64,000 nucleotides of DNA from Puia dinghuensis (GTDB lineage: Bacteria > Bacteroidota > Bacteroidia > Chitinophagales > Chitinophagaceae). The position numbers and the translations under genes are program-made. The notes beneath the pieces are model-generated. The model was given only the letters and a program-made list of their open reading frames with translations. It made no database searches and was not told the origin of the DNA. Positions 1 through 8,377 of this stretch are shown one piece after another. Location of the stretch: the NCBI RefSeq assembly GCF_014642875.1, contig NZ_BMJC01000008.1, forward strand, positions 1 to 64,000, given 5' to 3'. The first letter of the stretch is position 1; the number at the start of each line of letters is the position of its first letter.

Positions 1-1
1 C

Positions 2-2146
2 TATGTCATCTACACATCGGGTTCTACTGGCCGCCCAAAAGGCGTTATGATCGAACACAGGGGTATCGTCAGCCTGGTGAAGGACGACAGCGTCATGCCC
101 CTGGGCCCCGACGACATTCTTTTGTCCACCGCATCCCCTTCGTTTGACGTGGCTCCATTCGAGTTTTGGGCGATGTTGCTGAATGGAGGGTTACTGGTCC
201 TGTGCGATCACGATACCCTGCTGAATGCTTCCCTGCTGAAAGAGGAGATTCGGCGCCGAAAGGTCAATAAAATGTGGTTTACAACCAGTTGGTTCAACCA
301 ATTACTCGATCGGGATATAAACCTTTTCCAAGGCCTCGACACCGTCATCATCGGGGGAGAGAAATTGTCTGGTCCACATATATACCAGCTGAGGAAGGCC
401 TATCCACATCTGATCATTCTCAACGGGTACGGGCCTACCGAAAACAGCACCTATTCAACGACGTTTTCTGTCGGGGCAGCATACCAGGGAGGAGAAGTAC
501 CGGTAGGGCGCCCCTTTAAGTATCGAACAGCCTACATTCTGGACGACCGGCAACAACTGCTTCCCATCGGGGTCACCGGAGAGATCTATGTAGGGGGCGC
601 CGGCCTGGCGAGAGGCTATTGGAACCAACCCGCGCTTACGGAACAACGCTTTATTCAAGTCCATTTGAACAATGGGGTAAACGCCAGGGTATACAAAACG
701 GGCGACCGGGGTCGATGGTTGCCGGACGGCAACATCGAATACCTGGGACGTCTGGATGGGCAGGTGAAGATCCGGGGACACCGGATTGAAGCCGGTGAGA
801 TAGAAGCAGCAATTCAGGGGAGCGGGCTGGTCCGGCAAACGATCGTCACCGTCCGCCTCGGAAAGGACTCCCAGCCGCGGCTGGTGGGATACGTGGTGCC
901 CGATGGGCGTTTTGACCGGCAGGCGCTTCGGGATCACCTGCGGCAATGTCTGCCCGACTATATGATCCCCGTTCAATGGGTGGAAATGACTGCTTTCCCG
1001 CTGACGGGGAATGGCAAGACCGACCTGAGACGATTGCCCGATCCGGAGGACGACGCGTACATCCAGGACGGATACCAGGCCCCCCAAAGTGACCTGGAGA
1101 TCCGACTGGCAGCCACTTGGGAAGAACTGCTGGGAGTGACACCCATCGGCCTTTCGGATAACTTTTTTTCCCTGGGCGGGCACTCCCTTCTGCTTTTCCC
1201 TCTTGCCGATCGGTTACGCCGGCTGGGTTATCCCCTGGCCTTTAAAACCCTGCTGGCCCATCCGACTATAGCACAACTGGCCGCTCACCTGGAAAGACAA
1301 GAGAAAAAGATCGCCGGCGCCAGGCAGGAAGGGATCCGCATTATGCATGGTTCCGAAGAAGCGCCTCCTCTTTTCCTCCTGCCGGGATCCCCGGGATTTA
1401 CAGAGCCCTACGAAGTCCTCGCCGGGAATCTCGGAGAACGCTTCTGCATATACGGCGTGGCTTTGAACGAACTTCCGCTCTCGCTGGACATAAGAGGGGC
1501 CGTCGACCTGGTGCTGGAGCAGATCCGGCAGGCCCAGCCCAATGGACCCTATCGGTTTATCGGTCACAGCTTCGGAGCCGATATCGCCTTCGACCTCACC
1601 CGACGACTCGAAGACAACGGTGCCTGTGTCGACTTTGTAGTCCTGCTGGATGCGTCCGCCCGTAAACCGGACTTGCTGGAACCTGGCGACGGAAGCATCG
1701 TCGACCCACGCCTGTCGACCCTCCTCCATGCTTTGCTGGCCAATCACCAATGTTTCCTGCCTCCCGATTGGGCCGAAACCTGGATGCGGGAAACGCGGGA
1801 GATGACGAAGGAAGACCGTCTGTCGTTCCTCGTCTATCACATCGCTTCAGCTACCGGGCTGCGCGACAAGCGGTTGCTGCGGGCCCTGCATGCGAGGCTC
1901 GTCCATTCGGCGATGCCCTATCAGGCCGTGGGTATGGCAAAGGCGTCACTCATCGTCGTCCGGGCGGAAGAGGAGGATTGGCGCGGATACGGGGAGTTCC
2001 TGGGATGGCAGGACCATACCCGCGACGTCCGGGCAATCTCTGCACCGGGCAATCATTCCTCCCTGGTAGACGAAGCAAACGGTCCGCTATTAGCCAAAAG
2101 ACTGGCGGAGCACTTCCCGGCAGCCAACAGAAACACGAAATCATAA
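2..2146 (+). CDS. Nonribosomal peptide synthetase, C-terminal part (A-PCP-TE), 5' partial
   Basis: This is the last module of a nonribosomal peptide synthetase, which adenylates an amino acid, carries it on a phosphopantetheine arm and releases the peptide. The frame is open to the left edge and enters in adenylation motif A3 (YTSGSTGRPKG), so the ATG at 47 is internal. Further adenylation motifs follow: NGYGPTEN (A5), YKTGDRGRWLPDG (A7), GHRIEAGEIE (A8) and LTGNGKTDL (A10). Next come a carrier domain with DNFFSLGGHSLL (Ser is the attachment site) and a thioesterase with GHSFG, an Asp in LLDAS and a His in APGNHSS. By hand alignment to the GrsA pocket the specificity residues read D-V-F-W-I-G-G-T-Y-K. 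That is close to the known valine code DAFWIGGTFK, so Val or a similar branched residue is my inference. The terminal thioesterase marks this as the chain-ending module. An aldo/keto reductase follows after 5 bases. Confidence 0.93.
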   Translation, partial: YVIYTSGSTGRPKGVMIEHRGIVSLVKDDSVMPLGPDDILLSTASPSFDVAPFEFWAMLLNGGLLVLCDHDTLLNASLLKEEIRRRKVNKMWFTTSWFNQLLDRDINLFQGLDTVIIGGEKLSGPHIYQLRKAYPHLIILNGYGPTENSTYSTTFSVGAAYQGGEVPVGRPFKYRTAYILDDRQQLLPIGVTGEIYVGGAGLARGYWNQPALTEQRFIQVHLNNGVNARVYKTGDRGRWLPDGNIEYLGRLDGQVKIRGHRIEAGEIEAAIQGSGLVRQTIVTVRLGKDSQPRLVGYVVPDGRFDRQALRDHLRQCLPDYMIPVQWVEMTAFPLTGNGKTDLRRLPDPEDDAYIQDGYQAPQSDLEIRLAATWEELLGVTPIGLSDNFFSLGGHSLLLFPLADRLRRLGYPLAFKTLLAHPTIAQLAAHLERQEKKIAGARQEGIRIMHGSEEAPPLFLLPGSPGFTEPYEVLAGNLGERFCIYGVALNELPLSLDIRGAVDLVLEQIRQAQPNGPYRFIGHSFGADIAFDLTRRLEDNGACVDFVVLLDASARKPDLLEPGDGSIVDPRLSTLLHALLANHQCFLPPDWAETWMRETREMTKEDRLSFLVYHIASATGLRDKRLLRALHARLVHSAMPYQAVGMAKASLIVVRAEEEDWRGYGEFLGWQDHTRDVRAISAPGNHSSLVDEANGPLLAKRLAEHFPAANRNTKS

Positions 2147-2151
2147 GAAAT

Positions 2152-3150
2152 ATGGAATACAGACCTTTGGGCAATAGTGGCCTCTCTTTATCCGTCCTGA
2201 CATTCGGAGCCTGGGCCATTGGCCCATGGGCCCAGTATCCGACGCCCACCGAAAGCGCCATCGCCGCCTTGCGTAAGGCCCATGAGCTGGGGTTTACATC
2301 CATCGATACCGCACCCAACTATAGCCTTGGATTCAGTGAGGAAGTCGTGGCCAGGGTGTTGGAAGACCAGCCCCGCGACCGCTTTCAGCTCTTGACCAAA
2401 TGCGGGGTGGTCTGGGAAGGCACCCGGGGCGTGTTGCGTTACAAGGACATTAAACACAAGGACCAGCTGTTCGACATATACCACTATTCGGGAAAAGAAA
2501 GCATCATCCGGCAATGCGAAGACAGCCTGCGCCGGTTAAGGACCGATTATATAGACTTATACTCCATTCACTATCCCGATCTTACGACCCCCATCGGGGA
2601 ATCGATGGAAGCATTTATACGGCTCAAAGAACAAGGCAAGATCAGGGCCGCGGGATTGTGCAACCACACCCTGGAAGACATGGCAAAGGCGGAAGAGGTG
2701 GCCACGGTCGTATCCCACAAAACCCGCTACAGCATGCTGAACAGACGCATCGAAAGGGACCTCGTTCCCTATTGCCTGGAGAAACAAAAAGGTATTCTCG
2801 CCTATAGCGTATTACAACGCGGTATCCTCAACGGGGGGGACGTGCCGAAATTCGTCTGGAAAGATGACAATCCATGGGAGGCCGCTTTGTACGAGGAGGC
2901 CAACAGGGCCCGGATTCGTGCTTTCCTCGACAAGCTCACCCCCATTGCATCGGGCTATGGTGTATCCATCCCTCAGCTGGTGATCCGATGGACCATCGAC
3001 CGGCCCGGTATTACCGTGGCACTGCTGGGCGCCACCAGCCCCGAACAGATCGAACATGACACAAAGGCGCTGGAGATATCGCTCGGTGAGGAGGACGTAA
3101 AGACCATCGATGGCCTCCTGGAAGAACTGAGCCAACAATTAGAAGTATGA
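2152..3150 (+). CDS. Aldo/keto reductase
   Basis: NADPH-dependent oxidoreductase of the aldo/keto reductase superfamily, 332 residues, a TIM barrel. The expected catalytic tetrad can be picked out: Asp52 and Tyr57 in IDTAPNYS, Lys83 in LLTKCG, and His140 in IDLYSIHYPD. The C-terminal cofactor segment LLGATSPEQIEHD is also present. The frame is open further upstream (from 1750), but that part overlaps the synthetase in another frame. The ATG at 2152 gives the standard N-terminus MEYRPLGNSG. It starts 5 bases after the synthetase stop, so the two are probably co-transcribed and the reductase may tailor the peptide or make a precursor. That role is inference, because such reductases also occur as general sugar or aldehyde reductases. 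Confidence 0.9.
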   Translation: MEYRPLGNSGLSLSVLTFGAWAIGPWAQYPTPTESAIAALRKAHELGFTSIDTAPNYSLGFSEEVVARVLEDQPRDRFQLLTKCGVVWEGTRGVLRYKDIKHKDQLFDIYHYSGKESIIRQCEDSLRRLRTDYIDLYSIHYPDLTTPIGESMEAFIRLKEQGKIRAAGLCNHTLEDMAKAEEVATVVSHKTRYSMLNRRIERDLVPYCLEKQKGILAYSVLQRGILNGGDVPKFVWKDDNPWEAALYEEANRARIRAFLDKLTPIASGYGVSIPQLVIRWTIDRPGITVALLGATSPEQIEHDTKALEISLGEEDVKTIDGLLEELSQQLEV

Positions 3151-3175
3151 AATTGCTCCTGTATTTACCCACTCT

Positions 3176-4381
3176 TTAGCCGTTAACTTTCAGCGTAAAA
3201 TCAGTAGAAACAGTGGCGCCTGCCGTGTCCGTGGCAGTGATCCGGATGTGGTAGGATCCGGGATTGGCAGGGGTTCCGGAAAATGTCCGGTTGGATGCGC
3301 GGAACCGGAGCCAATCAGGCAGCGGGCTGCCGTCTTCCAGCGCAGCGGAGATCTTCAGCGTGTGATTGCCGTCGTCATCCACAAACACATCGGGGGAAAT
3401 GGTCAGGTGCAACGGGTGACCTGATTGAGCGGCCTGGTCGGCTATGGGTGTCTTTACATAAGGCTCGAAATTGGTATGTCGGAAACGATCCAGCAGGTCG
3501 TCAAAGCGCACCCAGTAAATGGCGCAATCCTTTTCGCTTGTTCCGCGAGTATAGAACAGGTACTTGTTATCTGGTGTTACATACTCTCCCCATCGGTGTG
3601 CGGGACCGTCATTGATCAATGTACCCAGGCTTTTGGGATTTGTCCAGCTATGATCCTTTTTCCGGTAGCTGATATATAGCTCGCATTGATTATCCTTGGT
3701 TTCCTTGGCGCTGACGACCATAAAGGATTCGTCGGTCGCTATAAAAAAATCTCCGTCGAATCCCGGAGTATTCAACGGTACTCCCAGGCTTCGGATGGTC
3801 GTATCGGTATTCGACAGTATGGAAAAGTCCCATGCATTCATGTCCTGCATTTTTCCCCATGTTCCATTGCTGCCTACATACCGGTTGCCACTGGCGGTCT
3901 CGATGAAATTGTACAGGGCGTAACTCCGCTGCAAATACTCCACAGGAGCACTCCATCCCGTATCCGTACGCTTCGACTGCCAAATAACCCCGGCCTTGCC
4001 CCCGCCCGCCAAAAACAACTTACTGCCGTCCGGTGAGAAAGTGGGCGTGGAATAGTGGGCATTCAATAGCCGCGGCCCCTTCCATCCCATTTGGTCATAG
4101 ATAAAATACTTCAATTTCAGGTCCTTGCCGCTATACCACTGAGTGTTGATGGCATAGTAAACCTCCTTCCCATCCGGGGTAAATGCGATGCGTCCTGTTG
4201 TAAAATTAAAATGCCCGGGCTCTGTAAGTAAACCCGGTGCAAATATTCTGGGTGTATCGGAAGGACGGGCCTGGCCAAGATACGCCTCGGGGCTATCCCA
4301 AAAAACGGACTGGGTAGAACCCTGTACAGGTAAGGCTAATAAAAAAAGGGCAAACGACAGATATTGGATAAGGTTTACCAT
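3176..4381 (-). CDS. Secreted PD40/WD40-like beta-propeller protein with C-terminal Ig-like (He_PIG) domain
   Basis: 401 residues with a signal peptide (about residues 1-22, ending near VQGSTQ). The middle holds TolB/PD40-like blades, recognisable by repeats such as IAFTPDGKEVYYA, PTFSPDGSKLFLA and YVTPDNKYLFYT. The last 75 or so residues read as a putative Ig fold of the He_PIG type (LPDWLRFRASNRTFSGTP, ending in TATDTAGATVSTDFTLKV). Export to the periplasm or cell surface is likely. No enzymatic residues can be identified, so the substrate or partner is unknown. It converges with the aldo/keto reductase (26 bases between stops). A dyad lies just upstream of its start. Confidence 0.8.
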   Translation of the reverse strand: MVNLIQYLSFALFLLALPVQGSTQSVFWDSPEAYLGQARPSDTPRIFAPGLLTEPGHFNFTTGRIAFTPDGKEVYYAINTQWYSGKDLKLKYFIYDQMGWKGPRLLNAHYSTPTFSPDGSKLFLAGGGKAGVIWQSKRTDTGWSAPVEYLQRSYALYNFIETASGNRYVGSNGTWGKMQDMNAWDFSILSNTDTTIRSLGVPLNTPGFDGDFFIATDESFMVVSAKETKDNQCELYISYRKKDHSWTNPKSLGTLINDGPAHRWGEYVTPDNKYLFYTRGTSEKDCAIYWVRFDDLLDRFRHTNFEPYVKTPIADQAAQSGHPLHLTISPDVFVDDDGNHTLKISAALEDGSPLPDWLRFRASNRTFSGTPANPGSYHIRITATDTAGATVSTDFTLKVNG

Positions 4382-4395
4382 ACACTATCAAGTTG

Positions 4396-4422
4396 AAGTC
4401 TTATAAAATAAATGTAAGACTT
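4396..4422. promoter_or_regulatory. 8-bp dyad upstream of the PD40 protein gene
   Basis: AAGTCTTA at 4396-4403 is the exact reverse complement of TAAGACTT at 4415-4422, with an 11-base AT-rich spacer. It lies 14 bases before the start codon of the minus-strand propeller gene and 50 bases after the stop of the upstream hydrolase gene. It may be an operator, or a weak terminator of the hydrolase. No T-run follows it on the minus strand. Confidence 0.3.
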
Positions 4423-4471
4423 ATAATGCAATCTTCCTGATTTTTGATGCTAAATTTTGGATAGCCAGGCA

Positions 4472-5383
4472 TCACTTCTTCCCTACTTCCCTCCTCTTCT
4501 CATCATTGGCCCCTTCGAGACTATAAGAAAGAAACCGCTTCATTGTTTCATCGCCTCGATCTCTACCCAGCGTGCCGACATAAGCTTTTACGATGGCGCT
4601 AATGGCAAGGGGTGGGTTATCTCTAAAAATAAAATGCCCGCATCCATAAGCAGTAATGCCCTGACGGTTAGGCTGGGCTTGGACAAATTGCCTGTGACAG
4701 ACTCTCCATCTGGCCGCACTTACGGAATCAGGGAAGTTGATCTCCGAAACCAGATCGATTACCGGAACGGATGCCGGGAAAGGCGTTCTTCTCATGAGTT
4801 CCACTGTATTTCGGAGATTTAAACCCATGTAATACCCTGGCAGTTCGATGTTCTCCTTGGTCGCATAAGCCTTTTTTCTTAGGTTGGTAACACTATCGAC
4901 ATAGGCATCTTGAAACCAGCAAACATGATTGGCGTCGATCAGCACGGCTGCTTTCACTGTTGCAGGGTGTCTGGCAGCATACAGCGTTGCGCAAAAGCCA
5001 CCGAAGGAATGTGCTACCAGCATGATGTTCCCATCATAGCCCAATTTTTTCAGGCCCGTTTCCAGCCCTTCAATACCTTGTACGATCCCATGTTTGTCCA
5101 GGTCATGATTACTGGTATCCAGTTCGCTTTTCCCAAAACCAGGGCGGTCATAAGTTATCAGCGTTGCGTGCGTAACATCAGCTATTGGCTTCAAAATACT
5201 ATCCCAAACAGTTACATCGGCCCCGGCTCCGCCTTCAAACAGGATTGGCATCCCTTTTCCTTTTATGATGTGAAAATAGAGCCGGTAACCCCCCACATCT
5301 ATTAATGTGTCAATACTCTGGCATCTGCCTGAATTGGCGAGTAATCCCCCAAAAGCAAGTGTCGTAAAAAGATATTTTTTCAT
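4472..5383 (-). CDS. Secreted alpha/beta hydrolase
   Basis: Alpha/beta-hydrolase fold enzyme, 303 residues from the ATG at 5383 (MKKYLF), which begins a good signal peptide. An in-frame ATG at 5398 would add five residues. Visible motifs are the oxyanion region ILFEGGAGAD, the nucleophile elbow VAHSFGGF (Ser), an acid candidate in IDLVSEIN and the catalytic His in YGCGHFIF. The reading frame continues past the usual fold end into a charged tail (EGANDEKRREVGKK). The substrate cannot be told from sequence, though small esters are typical for this class. It is on the same strand as the propeller proteins on both sides. Confidence 0.85.
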   Translation of the reverse strand: MKKYLFTTLAFGGLLANSGRCQSIDTLIDVGGYRLYFHIIKGKGMPILFEGGAGADVTVWDSILKPIADVTHATLITYDRPGFGKSELDTSNHDLDKHGIVQGIEGLETGLKKLGYDGNIMLVAHSFGGFCATLYAARHPATVKAAVLIDANHVCWFQDAYVDSVTNLRKKAYATKENIELPGYYMGLNLRNTVELMRRTPFPASVPVIDLVSEINFPDSVSAARWRVCHRQFVQAQPNRQGITAYGCGHFIFRDNPPLAISAIVKAYVGTLGRDRGDETMKRFLSYSLEGANDEKRREVGKK

Positions 5384-5443
5384 ATCACTTGGATGCATGA
5401 TCCCAGGCTTTCCATAAAAATTTACAGGAGCAGCAAAGCAATA

Positions 5444-6421
5444 TTACTTATATACAAGTATCGTTACAGGCATCAGCTGATTTTCGATGCCGCTGATCGA
5501 GTTGTGATTGGCATTAAACTCGTCGATATTCGTCACCGCCAGGAGATAGATTCTCGAGCCCACCAAAGAAAGGGTAGTAGGTTTCCGAAAGATGGGATTT
5601 CCGATGTCAATGATATTTTCACTGACGATGCTGGTATCTTCTGCGTTCAACCGGTATTGGATAAGTGCATTATCCCTTTTATGGGCAGCAGAATTATAAA
5701 CCCCATACAGGAGATGGTCCTTATAGGCCAGGCCGTCGAGGTTAAAAGCCATTTCGCTGTTCTGATATCCCGGCAAGGGCGCGAGCTTTTTCGTCATCAG
5801 GTCGAACCGCAGGAGTCCATGGCTGTACGTGGCGATATACAACCACCGGTCGCCCGACAGCGCGATGCCGTTGGGATAAGCCGTTAAGGAATCTTTTACG
5901 AGGATAGTGATGCTGCCCATTGCCGGATCGACCACATATACGGCGCCAAAAGGCGTATCGGTGAGATAGATCCGGCGACGGACGGGATCGAGTATAAGAT
6001 CGTTGAAGATATGTCTTGCACCGTCTTTTACGGTAAATTGTTCTTTAAGCACTCCGGTGAGAAGATCGAAGGCGTTCAGCTGCGCGGTATACGATCGGCC
6101 TTCGATGTACGTGGATACGGCCCAAAGTAGCCCGCTGTGGGCATCGATCTTAAGCCCTGAAATATCGGTATATCCCGGTAAGCTATCATTGACGTAGGCA
6201 AAATCCTTGGACTTTCCCGTGGAGTCGATGACCACTATTTTGTGTTGCGACATGCTGCCGACATAGATGCGTCCGGACCTTGCGTCGACGGCTATGCCTT
6301 CAGGGATCAGTTCGCGGGTTGCATTAGCCACGATTGCCTTATACGCCTTCTGTCCCGAAACCGGATTGAAGGAGTTTCCTGCGACCAGGGTAAGTATAGC
6401 CAGGAAGATATACCGCAGCAT
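5444..6421 (-). CDS. SMP-30/gluconolactonase-like secreted beta-propeller protein
   Basis: 325 residues with an N-terminal signal peptide (cut near NSFNPVSGQKAY). The repeat pattern is that of SMP-30/gluconolactonase/LRE-type propellers: IPEGIAVDARSGRIYVGS, ISGLKIDAHSGLLWAVS, FNDLILDPVRRRIYLTD and PNGIALSGDRWLYIATY. The NDL and PNGIAL segments resemble the metal-binding loops of SMP-30 lactonases. It is probably a periplasmic lactonase or a binding propeller, and activity is not proven by these motifs. It is 60 bases from the hydrolase gene on the same strand and may form a unit with it. Confidence 0.8.
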   Translation of the reverse strand: MLRYIFLAILTLVAGNSFNPVSGQKAYKAIVANATRELIPEGIAVDARSGRIYVGSMSQHKIVVIDSTGKSKDFAYVNDSLPGYTDISGLKIDAHSGLLWAVSTYIEGRSYTAQLNAFDLLTGVLKEQFTVKDGARHIFNDLILDPVRRRIYLTDTPFGAVYVVDPAMGSITILVKDSLTAYPNGIALSGDRWLYIATYSHGLLRFDLMTKKLAPLPGYQNSEMAFNLDGLAYKDHLLYGVYNSAAHKRDNALIQYRLNAEDTSIVSENIIDIGNPIFRKPTTLSLVGSRIYLLAVTNIDEFNANHNSISGIENQLMPVTILVYK

Positions 6422-6539
6422 AAGTTAAGGTTGTGGCATGGGAAAGTTAAGTAAAATTACATTTGGATACAACAACCATAGATTCGCTTAAATCTGTTTG
6501 TCTGTTGCTGAAGAGCTTTGTGGTATAAAAAACAGACAA

Positions 6540-7436
6540 ATGAAAATTACTTTAACAGGCTCGCTGGGGCACATCGGCAAGCCGCTGACAGAAGAGCTGG
6601 TACAGAAAGGACATGCCGTAACCGTCATCAGCCACAATCCCGAAAAAAAGTCCGCCATCGGGGCCCTGGGCGCCACCCCTGCTATCGGCTCGGTAGAAGA
6701 TGTTGATTTTCTTACGACCGCCTTTGCCGGGGCGGATGCCGTATATACTATGCTGCCGCCGGGCAACTACTTCGACCAGGATTACGACATTTATGCGAAA
6801 TGCGATCGCCTCGCCAACAACTTTGCACAGGCCATCCGCCAGTCGGGCGTAAAGCGGCTGGTCCACCTCAGTAGCATCGGCGCTCACCTGGAAAAGGGTT
6901 CGGGCCTCATTCTTTTGCATCGTCATCTGGAGATTACCCTGGGCAAATTGGCGGATGTCGCCATCACCTTTATGCGTCCCACGGCATTTTACTACAATTT
7001 GTATGGCTATGTGCCAATGATAAAGAAAGCCGGATTCATCGCGGCCAACTACGGTGCGGACGACAAGATGGTATGGGTATCGCCGAAAGATATAGCCACC
7101 GCCATCGCCGAAGAAATTGTGACGCCGCTGACAGGCAGGAAAATACGGTACGTGGCAAGTGACGAACTCACCTGTAATGAAGTTGCCCATATCTTAGGCG
7201 CCGCCATTGGCAAGCCCGATCTGCAATGGATGATCATTCCCGGCGAGCAAATGCAAAGTGGCATGATAGCGGCCGGAATGAACCCGGACATCGTCGCCGG
7301 CCTTGTTGAGATGTACGCATGCGTGCATAGCGGGGAATTGGGCGCAGATTATTTCCGCAATCGACCGGCGGTGTTGGGAAAAATAAAGATGACGGACTTC
7401 GCAAGGGAATTCGCCGTCGCCTACAACCAAAAATAA
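6540..7436 (+). CDS. NmrA-type NAD(P)-binding reductase/epimerase-like protein
   Basis: 298 residues, atypical short-chain reductase of the NmrA/QOR2-like group. The Rossmann motif ITLTGSLGHIGKPL sits at the N-terminus, followed by VISHNPEKKS (cofactor phosphate region) and SGVKRLVHLSSIGAH. The frame is open from 6498, but the ATG at 6540 gives the Rossmann strand directly after Met and is preferred. Proteins of this kind bind NADPH and act either as reductases or as redox sensors. An AraC-type regulator follows 12 bases after its stop on the same strand and may respond to the same substrate or stress. Confidence 0.85.
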   Translation: MKITLTGSLGHIGKPLTEELVQKGHAVTVISHNPEKKSAIGALGATPAIGSVEDVDFLTTAFAGADAVYTMLPPGNYFDQDYDIYAKCDRLANNFAQAIRQSGVKRLVHLSSIGAHLEKGSGLILLHRHLEITLGKLADVAITFMRPTAFYYNLYGYVPMIKKAGFIAANYGADDKMVWVSPKDIATAIAEEIVTPLTGRKIRYVASDELTCNEVAHILGAAIGKPDLQWMIIPGEQMQSGMIAAGMNPDIVAGLVEMYACVHSGELGADYFRNRPAVLGKIKMTDFAREFAVAYNQK

Positions 7437-7448
7437 GTACCTTGTGAT

Positions 7449-8369
7449 ATGGCAGGCGCGCAACCTTATAGATGTAAAACGATCAGCGAATTTCATCAGT
7501 TCAGGCAAATGCCGAAGCCTGAGCATCCCTTGATCGGCGTGATCGATCTGACAACCGTCAAGCATATTCCCATCGATGAACCGGTGAGCCTGGTATTTGA
7601 TTTTTATACTATCGCGTTGAAGAGGAATTTTCCTGCCAAAGTAAGATACGGCCAGCAGGAATATGATTTTGATGAAGGCGTCATGAGTTTTATGTCACCC
7701 GGCCAGGTATTTAGAATCGAGATCGACCATAGTGTAGAAATGAAACAATCGGGGTGGATGTTATTGATCCATCCCGACTTTTTGTGGCATACCCCATTAG
7801 CGAAAAAAATAAAGCAATACGAGTTCTTCGATTATTCGGTGAATGAAGCCTTGTTCCTTTCGGAAAAAGAAGAAGCGACCATCACCGGGATCATCCAAAA
7901 CATCGAACAGGAATATCGCGCCAACATCGACAAATTCAGCCAGGACATCATTGTTTCTCAGTTGGAAACACTCTTCAACTATGCAGAAAGATTCTATCAG
8001 CGGCAATTTATTACCAGGAAGATTACGAATCATAAGGTACTCGGCCGGCTGGAAGACCTGCTGACGGATTACTTCAACAGCGATGATCTGGCCACAAAAG
8101 GGTTACCCACAGTCAGGTATATTTCCAGCGAATTAAACATGTCGCCTAACTACCTCAGCGGTTTGTTAAAAACATTGACGGGCAAGAGCACCCAACAACA
8201 CATCCACGACAAGGTGATCGAAAAGGCAAAAGAAAAGCTGTCGACCACCGAATTGTCGGTAAGTGAGATCGCATACGAACTGGGATTTGAATATCCGCAG
8301 TCGTTTAGCAAATTATTCAAAACCCGGACCAATCTTTCCCCTCTGGCCTTCAGGCAGTCTTTCAACTGA
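7449..8369 (+). CDS. AraC-family transcriptional regulator
   Basis: 306 residues. The N-terminal half is a cupin-like sensor region (GVMSFMSPGQVFRIE). The C-terminal third is the double helix-turn-helix of the AraC family: VRYISSELNMSPNYLSGLLK as the first helix pair, and SVSEIAYELGFEYPQSFSKLFK with LSPLAFRQ as the second. It is cytoplasmic and DNA-binding. Its position directly behind the NmrA-type gene suggests shared transcription. It converges with the permease gene, whose stop lies 8 bases beyond its own. Confidence 0.9.
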   Translation: MAGAQPYRCKTISEFHQFRQMPKPEHPLIGVIDLTTVKHIPIDEPVSLVFDFYTIALKRNFPAKVRYGQQEYDFDEGVMSFMSPGQVFRIEIDHSVEMKQSGWMLLIHPDFLWHTPLAKKIKQYEFFDYSVNEALFLSEKEEATITGIIQNIEQEYRANIDKFSQDIIVSQLETLFNYAERFYQRQFITRKITNHKVLGRLEDLLTDYFNSDDLATKGLPTVRYISSELNMSPNYLSGLLKTLTGKSTQQHIHDKVIEKAKEKLSTTELSVSEIAYELGFEYPQSFSKLFKTRTNLSPLAFRQSFN

Positions 8370-8377
8370 TCGCCCAC

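Noticed and set aside
1750-2151. N-terminal extension of the aldo/keto reductase
   Set aside because: It overlaps the thioesterase domain in another frame, and the family N-terminus begins exactly at the ATG at 2152.
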